Source of the DNA: Rudaeicoccus suwonensis
GTDB lineage: Bacteria > Actinomycetota > Actinomycetes > Actinomycetales > Dermatophilaceae
Length of the DNA: 64,000 nt
Direction: 5' to 3'
Assembly (NCBI RefSeq): GCF_007829035.1
Contig: NZ_VIVQ01000001.1
Span: forward strand, 1,116,001-1,180,000
Shown here: in pieces, positions 1 through 8,397 of the stretch
How the letters are laid out: each line of letters begins with the position of its first letter
How positions within the stretch are numbered: position 1 is the first letter of the stretch
Translations under genes and position numbers: made by a program
The notes under the pieces: model-generated
Seen by the model: the letters and a program-made list of their open reading frames with translations, nothing else
Database searches by the model: none
Told to the model about the DNA's origin: nothing

Positions 1-1
1 C

Positions 2-1408
2 CACGTCACCCCGGACGCCCTGGCCGGTATGCCGCAGGACTGGCTCGACGCTCACCCTGCCGATGCGGACGGCCTCGTGACCGTGACCACCGACTACCCG
101 GACTCGATCCCGCTGGTGACCTTCTGCAGCGACCACGGCACCCGGCGGGTGCTCACCCGCGAACGACTCAACGTCGCGTGGCCGGCGAACGACGCAGTGC
201 TGCAGCGGCTGCTGGCGTTGCGCGCGGAACACGCCAAGTTGCTCGGCTACGACAGTTGGGCCGACTACGACGCCGAGGTCAAGATGATCGGATCCGCCTC
301 TGCCATCGGCGAATTCATCGACAAGATCTGTGACGCGGCGACCGACAGTGCGCTGCGCGACAAGCAGGTGCTGCTCGACCGGTTGCGGCGCGACGTGCCC
401 GACGCGACCGACATCGACTCACCCGACCTGAGCTACTACTCCGAGCTGGTGCGCAAGGAGGACTACTCGGTCGACGCGCAGCTCGTGCGCACGTACTTCG
501 ACTTCACCAAGGTGCGGCAGGGACTGCTGGATGTCACCGGCCGGCTGTTCGGGCTCCGCTTCCGCGCCGCCCATGTTGTCACCTGGCATGAGGACGTTGC
601 GGCATACGACGTGCTTCGGGACGACGTCGTCATCGGCCGCATCTACCTCGACCTGCATCCGCGCGAGGGCAAGTACAAGCACGCCGCGCAGTTCGATCTG
701 CGCTCCGGCGTGCGCGGCCGCCAGTTGCCCGAAGGCGTGCTGGTCTGCAACTTCAGCCGCGGTCTCATGGAGCATTCGGACGTGGTGACGTTGTTCCACG
801 AGTTCGGCCACCTGATCCACCATGTGCTGGGCGGTGACCAGGAGTGGGTGCGCTTCTCGGGGGTCGCCACCGAGTGGGATTTCGTCGAGGCGCCCAGCCA
901 GATGCTGGAGGAATGGGCCTGGGACGCCGATGTGTTGGCGACCTTCGCGATCAATGCGGACGGCGAGACGATTCCCGCGGATCTGGTCGAGCGGATGCGT
1001 CGGGCGGACGACTTCGGCAAGGGATTTCAGGCGCGGACCCAGATGTTCTATGCCGCGCTGTCACTGCAGATCCACCTCGAATCACACGACGACCTGACCG
1101 ATGTCGTGCGCGAGCTGCAGGGGCGCTACTCGGTCTTCCCGTATGTCGAGGACACCCATTTCCATTGCGCCTTCGGGCATTTGGACGGTTACAGCTCCGG
1201 CTACTACACCTACATGTGGTCGCTCGTGATCGCCAAGGACATGTTCAGCGCCTTTGACGACGCCGACCTGTTCGCGCCGGCCGTGGCGGAGCGCTATCGC
1301 GACTGCGTGCTGGTGCAGGGCGGGCGCAAGGATGCCGCGGATCTCGTCGCGGACTTCCTGGGGCGTAGCTACACCTTCGACGCCTACGCCCGCTGGCTCG
1401 CCGAGTGA
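2..1408 (+). CDS. M3 family metallopeptidase (oligopeptidase), 5' end outside window
   Basis: Zinc oligopeptidase that hydrolyses short peptides, probably in the cytoplasm. The reading frame is open to the left window edge, so only the C-terminal 468 or so residues are visible; M3 enzymes are usually about 650-700 residues. The signature is TLFHEFGHLIHHVLGG: the HEFGH zinc motif lies at bases 796-810, and the third zinc ligand is probably the glutamate in the following EAPSQMLEEW segment. The C-terminal YxSGYYTYMWS segment is also typical of thimet oligopeptidase/Dcp/oligopeptidase A enzymes. The alpha-galactosidase gene follows 40 nt after the stop. Family assignment is firm; which M3 subfamily cannot be settled without the N-terminus. 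Confidence 0.93.
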   Translation, partial: HVTPDALAGMPQDWLDAHPADADGLVTVTTDYPDSIPLVTFCSDHGTRRVLTRERLNVAWPANDAVLQRLLALRAEHAKLLGYDSWADYDAEVKMIGSASAIGEFIDKICDAATDSALRDKQVLLDRLRRDVPDATDIDSPDLSYYSELVRKEDYSVDAQLVRTYFDFTKVRQGLLDVTGRLFGLRFRAAHVVTWHEDVAAYDVLRDDVVIGRIYLDLHPREGKYKHAAQFDLRSGVRGRQLPEGVLVCNFSRGLMEHSDVVTLFHEFGHLIHHVLGGDQEWVRFSGVATEWDFVEAPSQMLEEWAWDADVLATFAINADGETIPADLVERMRRADDFGKGFQARTQMFYAALSLQIHLESHDDLTDVVRELQGRYSVFPYVEDTHFHCAFGHLDGYSSGYYTYMWSLVIAKDMFSAFDDADLFAPAVAERYRDCVLVQGGRKDAADLVADFLGRSYTFDAYARWLAE

Positions 1409-1448
1409 TCGATCCCGCGCCGTGCGGTCTGTCAACAAGGAGATGACG

Positions 1449-3554
1449 ATGCAGTTCCCCACCCGCCACGACGGCAGCTGCGGCACCACGCTGCTGCTCG
1501 ACGACTCCGACCGCTCGAAGCTGCCGGTGGTGCGAGCCGTCAACGCCGTCGGACTCGACGACTCCGCGGCCGCATTGGCCGCACTGCGTCCGGGATGTGC
1601 TCTGCTGCAAGAGCATTCGGCGCCGACCTTTCTACGACCCGGTCTGTCAGGACACCGGCTCTCCGGCGCCGATGGTGCCGGCGGCTCGTGGAGCACGAAG
1701 TTCGAAACCACCGACGTCACGTATGACGATGCCGTTCTGCGGATCAGCGCTCGTGACGACCTGGCCGGCCTCGCGGTCGAGACGACGGTCGAGGCGCTGA
1801 CCGGAGGAGCGCTGCGGATCCGGCACCGCCTCACCAACGAGGGTGCTGCGGCATACGTGCTGGATGCCCTGGAGGTGAGCCTGCCGCTGCCGGACGATCA
1901 CGTGGAGCTGCTCGATTTCACCGGTCGTCACGAGCGCGAGCGGTCTCCGCAGCGGCACCCGTTGGCCGACGGCGTGTGGCTGCGCGAATCCCGCACGGGT
2001 CGCGCCGGGTTGGACTCGCCGTCGATGATCGTCGCGGGCACCGCCGGCTTCGGATTCGGTCACGGTGACGTGATCGCGCTCGCGGTGGGAGCGGTCGGCA
2101 ACGGCACCATGTCGGTCGCGCGCAGCGCCGCCGAGGCTGCGAGGATCAGCGGCGGAGAGCTGCTTCTGCCTGGCGAGATCGTGCTGAAGCAGGGCGAAAG
2201 TTATGAGACACCATGGGTTTTCGTGGTCGCGGCCGACGACGGTCTCGACGGCGCCGCGGCTGCTCTGCACCGCTGGCAGCGCTCACTGCCGGCGCACCCA
2301 GGCATCCAGCCGGTCACGCTCAACGTGTGGGAGGCCGTCTACTTCGACCACGACCTACCGCGACTGAAGGAGCTCGCGAACCGCGCGGCGCGTGTCGGTG
2401 TCGAACGCTTCGTGCTGGATGACGGGTGGTTCCACGCCCGGCGCGATGCCACTGCGGGCCTCGGGGACTGGTGGGTCGACCCGGACGTCTGGCCGCAGGG
2501 GCTGACACCGCTGATCGATCACGTGCACGCGCTGGGCATGCAATTCGGTCTGTGGTTTGAGCCCGAGATGGTCAACCCGGATTCAGACTACTTCCGGGCA
2601 CACCCGGACTGGGTGCTGTCGGCCAAGGGCCGGCTGCCTGTGCTCAAGCGCAACCAGTTCGTCGCCGACCTGTCGAATCCGCAGGCATGGCAACACATTC
2701 ACGACTCGATCGACGCGGTCCTGCAGACGTATGACGTGGACTACGTGAAGTGGGACCACAACCGCGAGCTGCTCGAAGCCGGGTCACCCGCACGTGACGG
2801 AGCACCTGTGGCCCATCGCCAGGCTGCGGCATACCTCGCGTTGTTGGACGCCCTTCGCCAGCGGCACTCCGGCATCGCCTGGGAGTCGTGCGCCAGTGGC
2901 GGTGGCCGCATCGATCTGGGCACCGTCGAACACGTGCAGCGCTTCTGGACCTCCGACATGACAGATGCACTGTCCCGACAGCAGATTCAGCGCTGGGCCG
3001 GTCAGTTGATCGCACCGGAGTACCTCGGCGCGCACATCTCCTCGCCCACCTCGCACCAGACCGGGCGTACCCTCAGCCTCGATTTCCGGGCAGCGACAGC
3101 GCTGTTCGGTTCCTTCGGTATCGAGTGGGATCTCACCCTGGCGAGCGAGGAAGATCTTGACCGGTTGGCATCCTGGTGCGCGATCTATCGCGAGCACCGC
3201 GAGCTGCTGCAGAGCGGCACTGCGGTGCGTCTGGACTGCGCCGAACCCACAGTCATTGCGCACGGTGTCGTCGGCGCGGACGGCCGCGACGCCATCATCG
3301 CCGTCGTCCAACTCGACGAGGCAGCCTCGAATCGCGGTGTCACGCTTCGGATTCCACGATTGCAGGACGAGCTTACCTACCGCGGTGAGTGGCTGGGGCC
3401 AGTCGATCTGAAGCCCGTCTCGCACACTGTCGGCTTGCCGGAGGGTGGGCCGTTCGCGGACGCCCAGGCAACCGGTGCGGCACTGAGCCAGGTGGGTGTG
3501 TGGCTGCCGCGTAGGCGCCCGGAGACCATCACCCTGCTGCGGCTGCGAGCCTGA
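1449..3554 (+). CDS. Alpha-galactosidase, GH36
   Basis: Hydrolyses terminal alpha-galactosides (raffinose, melibiose type); no signal peptide is visible, so probably cytoplasmic. At 701 residues it has GH36 length. The KWDHNRE motif carries the nucleophile Asp436, SDMTD (502-506) the acid/base Asp, and ESCASGGGRIDLG the conserved substrate loop; an N-terminal beta-supersandwich precedes the barrel. I chose ATG 1449 because AAGGAG at 1437-1442 sits 6 nt before it; ATG 1443 directly abuts that site. No sugar transporter or LacI regulator is adjacent, so it looks like a stand-alone enzyme rather than part of a sugar operon. Confidence 0.93.
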   Translation: MQFPTRHDGSCGTTLLLDDSDRSKLPVVRAVNAVGLDDSAAALAALRPGCALLQEHSAPTFLRPGLSGHRLSGADGAGGSWSTKFETTDVTYDDAVLRISARDDLAGLAVETTVEALTGGALRIRHRLTNEGAAAYVLDALEVSLPLPDDHVELLDFTGRHERERSPQRHPLADGVWLRESRTGRAGLDSPSMIVAGTAGFGFGHGDVIALAVGAVGNGTMSVARSAAEAARISGGELLLPGEIVLKQGESYETPWVFVVAADDGLDGAAAALHRWQRSLPAHPGIQPVTLNVWEAVYFDHDLPRLKELANRAARVGVERFVLDDGWFHARRDATAGLGDWWVDPDVWPQGLTPLIDHVHALGMQFGLWFEPEMVNPDSDYFRAHPDWVLSAKGRLPVLKRNQFVADLSNPQAWQHIHDSIDAVLQTYDVDYVKWDHNRELLEAGSPARDGAPVAHRQAAAYLALLDALRQRHSGIAWESCASGGGRIDLGTVEHVQRFWTSDMTDALSRQQIQRWAGQLIAPEYLGAHISSPTSHQTGRTLSLDFRAATALFGSFGIEWDLTLASEEDLDRLASWCAIYREHRELLQSGTAVRLDCAEPTVIAHGVVGADGRDAIIAVVQLDEAASNRGVTLRIPRLQDELTYRGEWLGPVDLKPVSHTVGLPEGGPFADAQATGAALSQVGVWLPRRRPETITLLRLRA

Positions 3555-3603
3555 TTCGACATAAGAAATGTGGACCCGCTCACACGATCGACGCATCGGG
3601 TGA

Positions 3604-3609
3604 GACGCT
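3604..3609 (+). promoter_or_regulatory. Putative -10 hexamer GACGCT for a leaderless transcript
   Basis: GACGCT lies 6 nt upstream of the ATG at 3616, with no Shine-Dalgarno between them. The same hexamer occurs before the rseP start. Inference from spacing only. Confidence 0.35.
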
Positions 3610-3615
3610 GCCTTC

Positions 3616-5073
3616 ATGGCGAACCAGACTTCGATCGTTGACAAGGTCAACAAGCAGCTCCTCATCGGTGGGACCTGGCGTGATTCCGCGGACGGCACAA
3701 CACTCGAGGTGGACAATCCGGCGACCGGTGGTGTCCTGGCACGGGTGGCCGATGCCACCGTCGCCGACGGTGCTGCGGCATTGACCGCAGCCGCGGATGC
3801 GCAGGCCGAATGGGCGCGTTCGGCGCCACGTGACCGCAGCGAATTGCTGCGGTCGGCATACGAACTCATCGTCGAACGCACCGATGAGTTTGCCGAGCTG
3901 ATGACCCTGGAGATGGGCAAGCCGCTGGCGGAAGCGCGCGGTGAGGTCGTCTACGGTTCGGAGTTCTTCCGCTGGTTCGCTGAGGAGGCCGTGCGTATCT
4001 CCGGCCGTTGGTCGACGGCACCCAACGGCGCGACCCGGCTGATGACGATGAAGCAGCCGGTGGGCCCGACCCTGATGATCACGCCCTGGAACTTCCCGCT
4101 GGCGATGGGCACCCGCAAGATCGGCCCCGCCATCGCGGCCGGCTGCACGATGGTCGTCAAGCCGGCAGCGGAGACGCCGCTGACGATGCTGTACCTCGCG
4201 CAGGTGCTGCAAGAGGTCGGACTGCCGGACGGTGTGCTCAACATCGTCACGACCAGCCACAGCGGCGAGGTCATGGAGCCGCTGATCCGCGACTCCCGCA
4301 CCCGCAAACTCACCTTCACCGGATCGACACCGGTCGGCCGCAAACTGGTCGAGCAGTCGGCCGACCAACTGTTGCGCCTGTCGATGGAACTCGGCGGCAA
4401 CGCGCCGTTCATCGTCTTCGAGGACGCCGACATCGACAAGGCCGTCGAGGGCGCGATGCTGGCCAAGATGCGCAACATCGGTGAGGCGTGCACCGCCGCG
4501 AACCGGTTCTTCGTCCACGAGGATGTCGCAGCCGAATTCGGTCGCAAGTTCGCTGCCAAGATGACCGAGACCACGGTGGGCAACGGCATGGACGACGGCG
4601 TCACCGTCGGTCCACTGATCAACCGCAAGGCCGTCGACAAGGTCACCGACATGGTGACCGACGCGACAGCTCGCGGCGCCGAGGTCGTCACCGGCGGTAC
4701 CCGTATCGAGGGCGACGGCTACTTCTTCGCACCCACCGTGCTGACCGGTGTGCCCGGTGACGCGCAGATGGCGCGCGAGGAGATCTTCGGCCCGGTCGCC
4801 GGGATCCAGACGTTCACCGACGAAGCGGACGTCATTCGCCGCGCCAACGACACCGAATTCGGTCTGGTCGCCTACTTCTTCACCCGCGACGTCTCGCGCA
4901 CGATCCGGATGAGTGAGGCGCTCGAATACGGCATGGTCGGCGTCAACCAGGGCATCGTGTCCAACCCGGCCGCGCCCTTCGGCGGGGTGAAAGCCAGCGG
5001 CTTCGGGCGCGAGGGCGGCTTCGAGGGCATCGAGGAATACCTCGAGACGAAGTACGTCGGTCTGGCTCTGTAG
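3616..5073 (+). CDS. gabD: NAD(P)-dependent succinate-semialdehyde dehydrogenase
   Basis: Oxidises succinate semialdehyde to succinate (GABA shunt end step) or a related aldehyde. The 485-residue protein has the normal ALDH length. The cofactor-domain motif is TPWNFP. The general-base Glu258 lies in MELGGNAPF and the catalytic Cys292 in GEACTAANR, a form common in SSADH rather than in betaine-aldehyde enzymes. C-terminal PFGGVKASGFGREGG is typical. It stands alone: no GABA transaminase is beside it. A strong hairpin follows the stop. Substrate is inferred from family resemblance; a broader semialdehyde specificity is possible. Confidence 0.88.
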   Translation: MANQTSIVDKVNKQLLIGGTWRDSADGTTLEVDNPATGGVLARVADATVADGAAALTAAADAQAEWARSAPRDRSELLRSAYELIVERTDEFAELMTLEMGKPLAEARGEVVYGSEFFRWFAEEAVRISGRWSTAPNGATRLMTMKQPVGPTLMITPWNFPLAMGTRKIGPAIAAGCTMVVKPAAETPLTMLYLAQVLQEVGLPDGVLNIVTTSHSGEVMEPLIRDSRTRKLTFTGSTPVGRKLVEQSADQLLRLSMELGGNAPFIVFEDADIDKAVEGAMLAKMRNIGEACTAANRFFVHEDVAAEFGRKFAAKMTETTVGNGMDDGVTVGPLINRKAVDKVTDMVTDATARGAEVVTGGTRIEGDGYFFAPTVLTGVPGDAQMAREEIFGPVAGIQTFTDEADVIRRANDTEFGLVAYFFTRDVSRTIRMSEALEYGMVGVNQGIVSNPAAPFGGVKASGFGREGGFEGIEEYLETKYVGLAL

Positions 5074-5085
5074 GCCAACCCAGCT

Positions 5086-5139
5086 CGTCGAAGGCGGCGC
5101 GACCCTACCCACCCGGTGGAGGTCGCGTCGCCTTCGACG
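5086..5139 (+). terminator. Hairpin terminator after gabD
   Basis: CGTCGAAGGC (5086-5095) pairs with GCCTTCGACG (5130-5139). A 2x2 internal loop follows, and then CGCGACC (5098-5104) pairs with GGTCGCG (5121-5127), leaving a 16-nt loop. There is no U-run. It separates gabD from the next operon. Confidence 0.7.
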
Positions 5140-5214
5140 TTGTGGACAACTTCTGCGCACGTATGCCGGTGCTTCCTACCCTGCTCGGCAGAGTGCGCGG
5201 AAGGGAGCACCGAC

Positions 5215-5502
5215 ATGGCGACCACGGCAGTAGATCCGCATCGGCTCGGCGACGCGGCGCGGGTGTTCGAGGGGTCCTTGGACGGGCTGGACCTGCGGTG
5301 CGAGGCAGCGCTGCGCAGCATCGCGGCGGCGCTGGGCCAAGGTGCCCACTCCGAGGCGGCCCACGAACTGGGTGACGCAGTGCGCTCGCTGCTGGTGGCG
5401 GTGGAAGCGCAACAGGCCGTTCTCGGGCGCGGCATCGCGCTCGCCGGCGCGGCCTACGACGCCACCGAGGCGCACATCGCCGCAGCGACAGGTATGCCGT
5501 GA
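5215..5502 (+). CDS. WXG100/EspC-like small helical protein, candidate type VII secretion substrate
   Basis: A 95-residue all-helical protein of the size of ESX/WXG100 substrates. It has two predicted helices around a short turn (GQG at about 41-43, where WXG proteins carry WxG). The C-terminal YDATE (Y81-E85) fits the YxxxD/E type VII export signal. AAGGGAG at 5201-5207 supports ATG 5215. Its stop overlaps the GTG of the next gene (GTGA), so the two are translationally coupled, as with EsxA/EsxB or PE/PPE-like pairs. No EccC ATPase or other ESX core gene is in the window. The family call is from pattern, not from recognised sequence identity. Confidence 0.55.
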   Translation: MATTAVDPHRLGDAARVFEGSLDGLDLRCEAALRSIAAALGQGAHSEAAHELGDAVRSLLVAVEAQQAVLGRGIALAGAAYDATEAHIAAATGMP

Positions 5503-6401
5503 GCTTGGTGTCGGCGGTTGATCCCGACCAGATCGCAGCGCAGATCCGCGCGGTGGAGGCGGTGGCGCACGAATTGCGCGCGGGCGGGCAGCGTGTCGCC
5601 GGCGCGAGGGATCTTGCGCAGGCCGGCTGGTCCGGTGCGGCCGCCGCGCAGTTCGGCCGAGCAGCGGACTCGCACGTTGCGGTCGTGGAGGCGATGGCAG
5701 GAGCGCTGGACGCGCTGACAGCGGGCGTGCACCGATTCCACGGCGTCGTCGTCGATCTGGCCGGGCGCGCCGAACGGATCCACCGTGAGCGGGACGACCT
5801 GCGCGACAGCGCCGTCATACTGCACGGTCGGCGTCAGGTGGCGACCGCGCTCGGAGATGTCGTTGCGGTCGCCGCCATCGACCGACAGCTTGCCGACGGC
5901 GCCGACCGGACCGCTCGGCTGGACCGTGAGAGCGCCCTGCTCGATGGCGAGCTCTCGCAGGCTCAAACACGGTTGGCCGTGGAGCTGAGCAACGTGATAC
6001 CGCCCGGACTCTTGCGACAGGCGAGTGAGGTCACCGACTGTGTGGCTCTGGCAGGGCTGGTGGCCGGCTCGATTCGGATGGGCGCTGGGCAGGATGCGAG
6101 GCAGGCTGCGTGGAGTCGGTGGCGCGCGTCGTTGCCGGATGAGGCGACCGGAGTCGCTCGCGCGATCGTGCGTGGCCCGGAACGGAGTCAGCCTGCTGCC
6201 GGCACGAGCCTTGCCGCCACCGCACTGTCCCGGTTCACGCAGGCGCAGGCGCTGCCGCGGCCACCGGACGGACCGTTGCCTGGCCACCGGATGCGGTGTG
6301 GCCCGGTGCGTTCGGTGGTCACCCGGCCGTGGCCGCGAATGCGCACCGGCCCGGTCCGGCGAGTGATCGATGACCGACTCGACCTGGGGATCACGCCGTG
6401 A
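5499..6401 (+). CDS. WXG-motif helical protein, probable partner of the upstream small protein
   Basis: A 300-residue protein beginning with a helical region that carries WSG (W44-G46) in AQAGWSGAAAAQFG, the arrangement of WXG100 and LXG-type proteins. Long amphipathic helices follow through about residue 190. The C-terminal third is basic and Arg/Pro-rich, with no recognisable toxin motif. Starts GTG 5499, overlapping the upstream stop; its own stop overlaps the next GTG at 6398. I infer a heterodimer with the 95-residue protein, one partner supplying WxG and the other YxxxE. It could instead be a polymorphic-toxin-like protein. Function unknown. Confidence 0.55.
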   Translation: MSLVSAVDPDQIAAQIRAVEAVAHELRAGGQRVAGARDLAQAGWSGAAAAQFGRAADSHVAVVEAMAGALDALTAGVHRFHGVVVDLAGRAERIHRERDDLRDSAVILHGRRQVATALGDVVAVAAIDRQLADGADRTARLDRESALLDGELSQAQTRLAVELSNVIPPGLLRQASEVTDCVALAGLVAGSIRMGAGQDARQAAWSRWRASLPDEATGVARAIVRGPERSQPAAGTSLAATALSRFTQAQALPRPPDGPLPGHRMRCGPVRSVVTRPWPRMRTGPVRRVIDDRLDLGITP

Positions 6402-7102
6402 CCGCGCCACTGGCGCCGCTGGTCCGACTCACCGACGAAGAACTGTTGCTGATGAATGCCGCCCACCCGGCGGTGGCGACGCCCTACCTGGACGGCCTCG
6501 ACGCCGGCGAGCAGCGCACCGCGGTCGACGTGGCCTTCCGGGCGCTGCGCGCTCACGGTCTGCAGACGTCCACCGACGGAGCCGGGCTCGTGCTGCCCGA
6601 GGAGGTCGTGTCGATGCTGCAGGTGCGGGAGTCGGCGACGACCATCGTGTTCGTCAGCAAGGTGACCCGTGGCGGGCAGATCGTGCGATATCACCATCTC
6701 GGCACCGACACGATGGTTGTCGAAGACGTCGACGAGCAGGGTGTCCACGACTTCAGCGTGCTGCGCGCCGACGACCTCACAGCGTCCCTGAACGCATGGC
6801 TCGCATCGGAAGGGGCCGTCGACGGGCAGGGCGGCACGATCGCGGTCGGCGTGGCAGCAGCAGCGGGGGATCTGGCCGACGCGCAGGATCCGTGGGGTGA
6901 GGTGGTGGCCCAGATCGACGCGACCGTATGGCGATCGTCTCGCGAAACCAGCTGTCCACCAGGCGAACTCATCGGTTTCGTCCTCGGCACCCGTGGAAGC
7001 TGGATGAGTCGGACGCGTGTGGGGAGGTCAGTCCCGGTGCAGTTGGAACCTGTCCGCGTGACGCAGGTGGCCGAGCACATCGCGCATCTGCTCGACGCCT
7101 GA
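6398..7102 (+). CDS. Hypothetical protein, third gene of the WXG-like operon
   Basis: A 234-residue protein that I do not recognise. It is soluble, with no signal peptide or membrane segment, and has an alternating beta/alpha look with a run of beta-strands at about 75-130 (for example TTIVFVSK and QIVRYHHLG). Its GTG start overlaps the upstream stop (GTGA), so it is made with the WXG-like pair. By position it could be a dedicated chaperone analogous to EspG, which binds PE/PPE pairs in mycobacteria, or an immunity protein. Neither idea is supported by a motif I can see. Confidence 0.6.
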   Translation: MTAPLAPLVRLTDEELLLMNAAHPAVATPYLDGLDAGEQRTAVDVAFRALRAHGLQTSTDGAGLVLPEEVVSMLQVRESATTIVFVSKVTRGGQIVRYHHLGTDTMVVEDVDEQGVHDFSVLRADDLTASLNAWLASEGAVDGQGGTIAVGVAAAAGDLADAQDPWGEVVAQIDATVWRSSRETSCPPGELIGFVLGTRGSWMSRTRVGRSVPVQLEPVRVTQVAEHIAHLLDA

Positions 7103-7143
7103 CCATCCGCCGACGCGGCGAGCCGCGGCTCGGTCCTGACCGT

Positions 7144-7149
7144 CACAAT
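7144..7149 (+). promoter_or_regulatory. Putative -10 hexamer CACAAT before dxr
   Basis: CACAAT lies 6 nt upstream of GTG 7156 with no Shine-Dalgarno, so the dxr transcript is probably leaderless. This also supports the GTG as start. Confidence 0.4.
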
Positions 7150-7155
7150 GAGCAG

Positions 7156-8361
7156 GTGACCGCCTCCGCATCCAGTTCATCCTCGCCGCGCACCGTCGCG
7201 TTGCTCGGCTCGACCGGCTCGATCGGCACGCAGGCGATCACCCTGGTGCAGGCCAACCCGGACCGGTTCCGGGTGGTGGCGCTCAGCGCCGGTGGTAGTG
7301 ACCTGCGGCTGGTGGCACAGCAGGCGGTGGCCCTGCAAGTGCCGCTCATCGGTGTCGCCCGTGGTGATGCGACGCACCTGCGTGAGCTCATCTCCGATGC
7401 CGCGCGCGAGGCGGGTTCTGCGGCATACCGCCCGCAGATCGAGATCGGCGACGACGCCTCGTGCATCGTCGCCGCCTGCGGCGCGGACGTCGTGCTCAAC
7501 GGCATCACCGGCTCGATCGGTCTGCGGCCCACACTGGCCGCGCTCACGGCGGGATCGACACTCGCCCTGGCGAACAAGGAGTCGCTCATCGTCGGCGGCC
7601 CGATCGTCAAGGCCGCCGCCGCGCCCGGCCAGATCGTGCCGGTCGACAGTGAGCACTCGGCGATCGCGCAGTCATTGACGGCAGGGCGCGACACCGAAGT
7701 CAGGCGACTGGTGGTCACGGCCAGCGGCGGCCCCTTCCGCGGTCGCTCCCGAGACGACTTGCGGCAGGTCACCCCCGACCAGGCGCTCGCCCATCCGAAC
7801 TTCGCCATGGGCAAGGTCATCACGACCAACTCCGCCACCCTGGTCAACAAGGGCCTGGAGGTCATCGAGGCGCATCTGTTGTTCGACGTGCCTTTCGAGC
7901 GGATCGACGTGGTGGTGCACCCGCAGCAGTTCATCCACTCGATGGTGGAGTTCGTCGACGGCGCGGTGGTCGCCCAGATCGGTCTGCCGACCATGCTGGT
8001 GCCGATCGCGCTCGGCCTCGGCTGGCCGCACCGGGTGCCCGATGCCGAAACTCCGATCGACTGGACCACGGCGTCGGACTGGCGTTTCGAGCCGCTGGAC
8101 GACGACGCTTTTCCTGCGGTCCGTCTCGCCCGTCAGGTCGGTATGGCGGGTTCCACCCATCCTGCGGTCTACAACGCCGCCAACGAGGAGGCCGTCGAGG
8201 CCTTTCACGACGGCCGCATCGGGTTCCTGGACATCGTCGACACCGTCAGCCGCGTCGCCGACGAACACGACGCGGCCGGGGGAGCGCTCACCGTCGAGCA
8301 GGTGCTCGAGGCGGAGTCATGGGCGCGTGGTCGCGCGCAGCAGATTCTGGGCGAACGCTGA
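7156..8361 (+). CDS. dxr: 1-deoxy-D-xylulose-5-phosphate reductoisomerase
   Basis: Converts DXP to 2-C-methyl-D-erythritol 4-phosphate with NADPH, the committed step of the MEP isoprenoid pathway. The 401-residue protein shows the NADPH-binding GSTGSIG (18-24), ANKESLIVGG and the metal/substrate motif VDSEHSAI. The loop SGGPFRG and the signature HPNFAMGKVITTNSATL are also present. The frame is open further upstream, but GTG 7156 gives the family-typical N-terminus and sits next to a promoter-like hexamer. It is followed by rseP and ispG, the usual actinobacterial order. Confidence 0.97.
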   Translation: MTASASSSSSPRTVALLGSTGSIGTQAITLVQANPDRFRVVALSAGGSDLRLVAQQAVALQVPLIGVARGDATHLRELISDAAREAGSAAYRPQIEIGDDASCIVAACGADVVLNGITGSIGLRPTLAALTAGSTLALANKESLIVGGPIVKAAAAPGQIVPVDSEHSAIAQSLTAGRDTEVRRLVVTASGGPFRGRSRDDLRQVTPDQALAHPNFAMGKVITTNSATLVNKGLEVIEAHLLFDVPFERIDVVVHPQQFIHSMVEFVDGAVVAQIGLPTMLVPIALGLGWPHRVPDAETPIDWTTASDWRFEPLDDDAFPAVRLARQVGMAGSTHPAVYNAANEEAVEAFHDGRIGFLDIVDTVSRVADEHDAAGGALTVEQVLEAESWARGRAQQILGER

Positions 8362-8384
8362 GCTGGGCTGACAGTCCAGCGTGA

Positions 8385-8390
8385 GACGCT
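8385..8390 (+). promoter_or_regulatory. Putative -10 hexamer GACGCT before rseP
   Basis: GACGCT is 7 nt upstream of GTG 8398; no Shine-Dalgarno is present. Same hexamer as before gabD. Confidence 0.35.
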
Positions 8391-8397
8391 AGAAAGC

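Noticed and set aside
3580-5160. Long minus-strand open frame opposite gabD
   Set aside because: Shadow of a clear ALDH gene; no start signal or recognisable motif.
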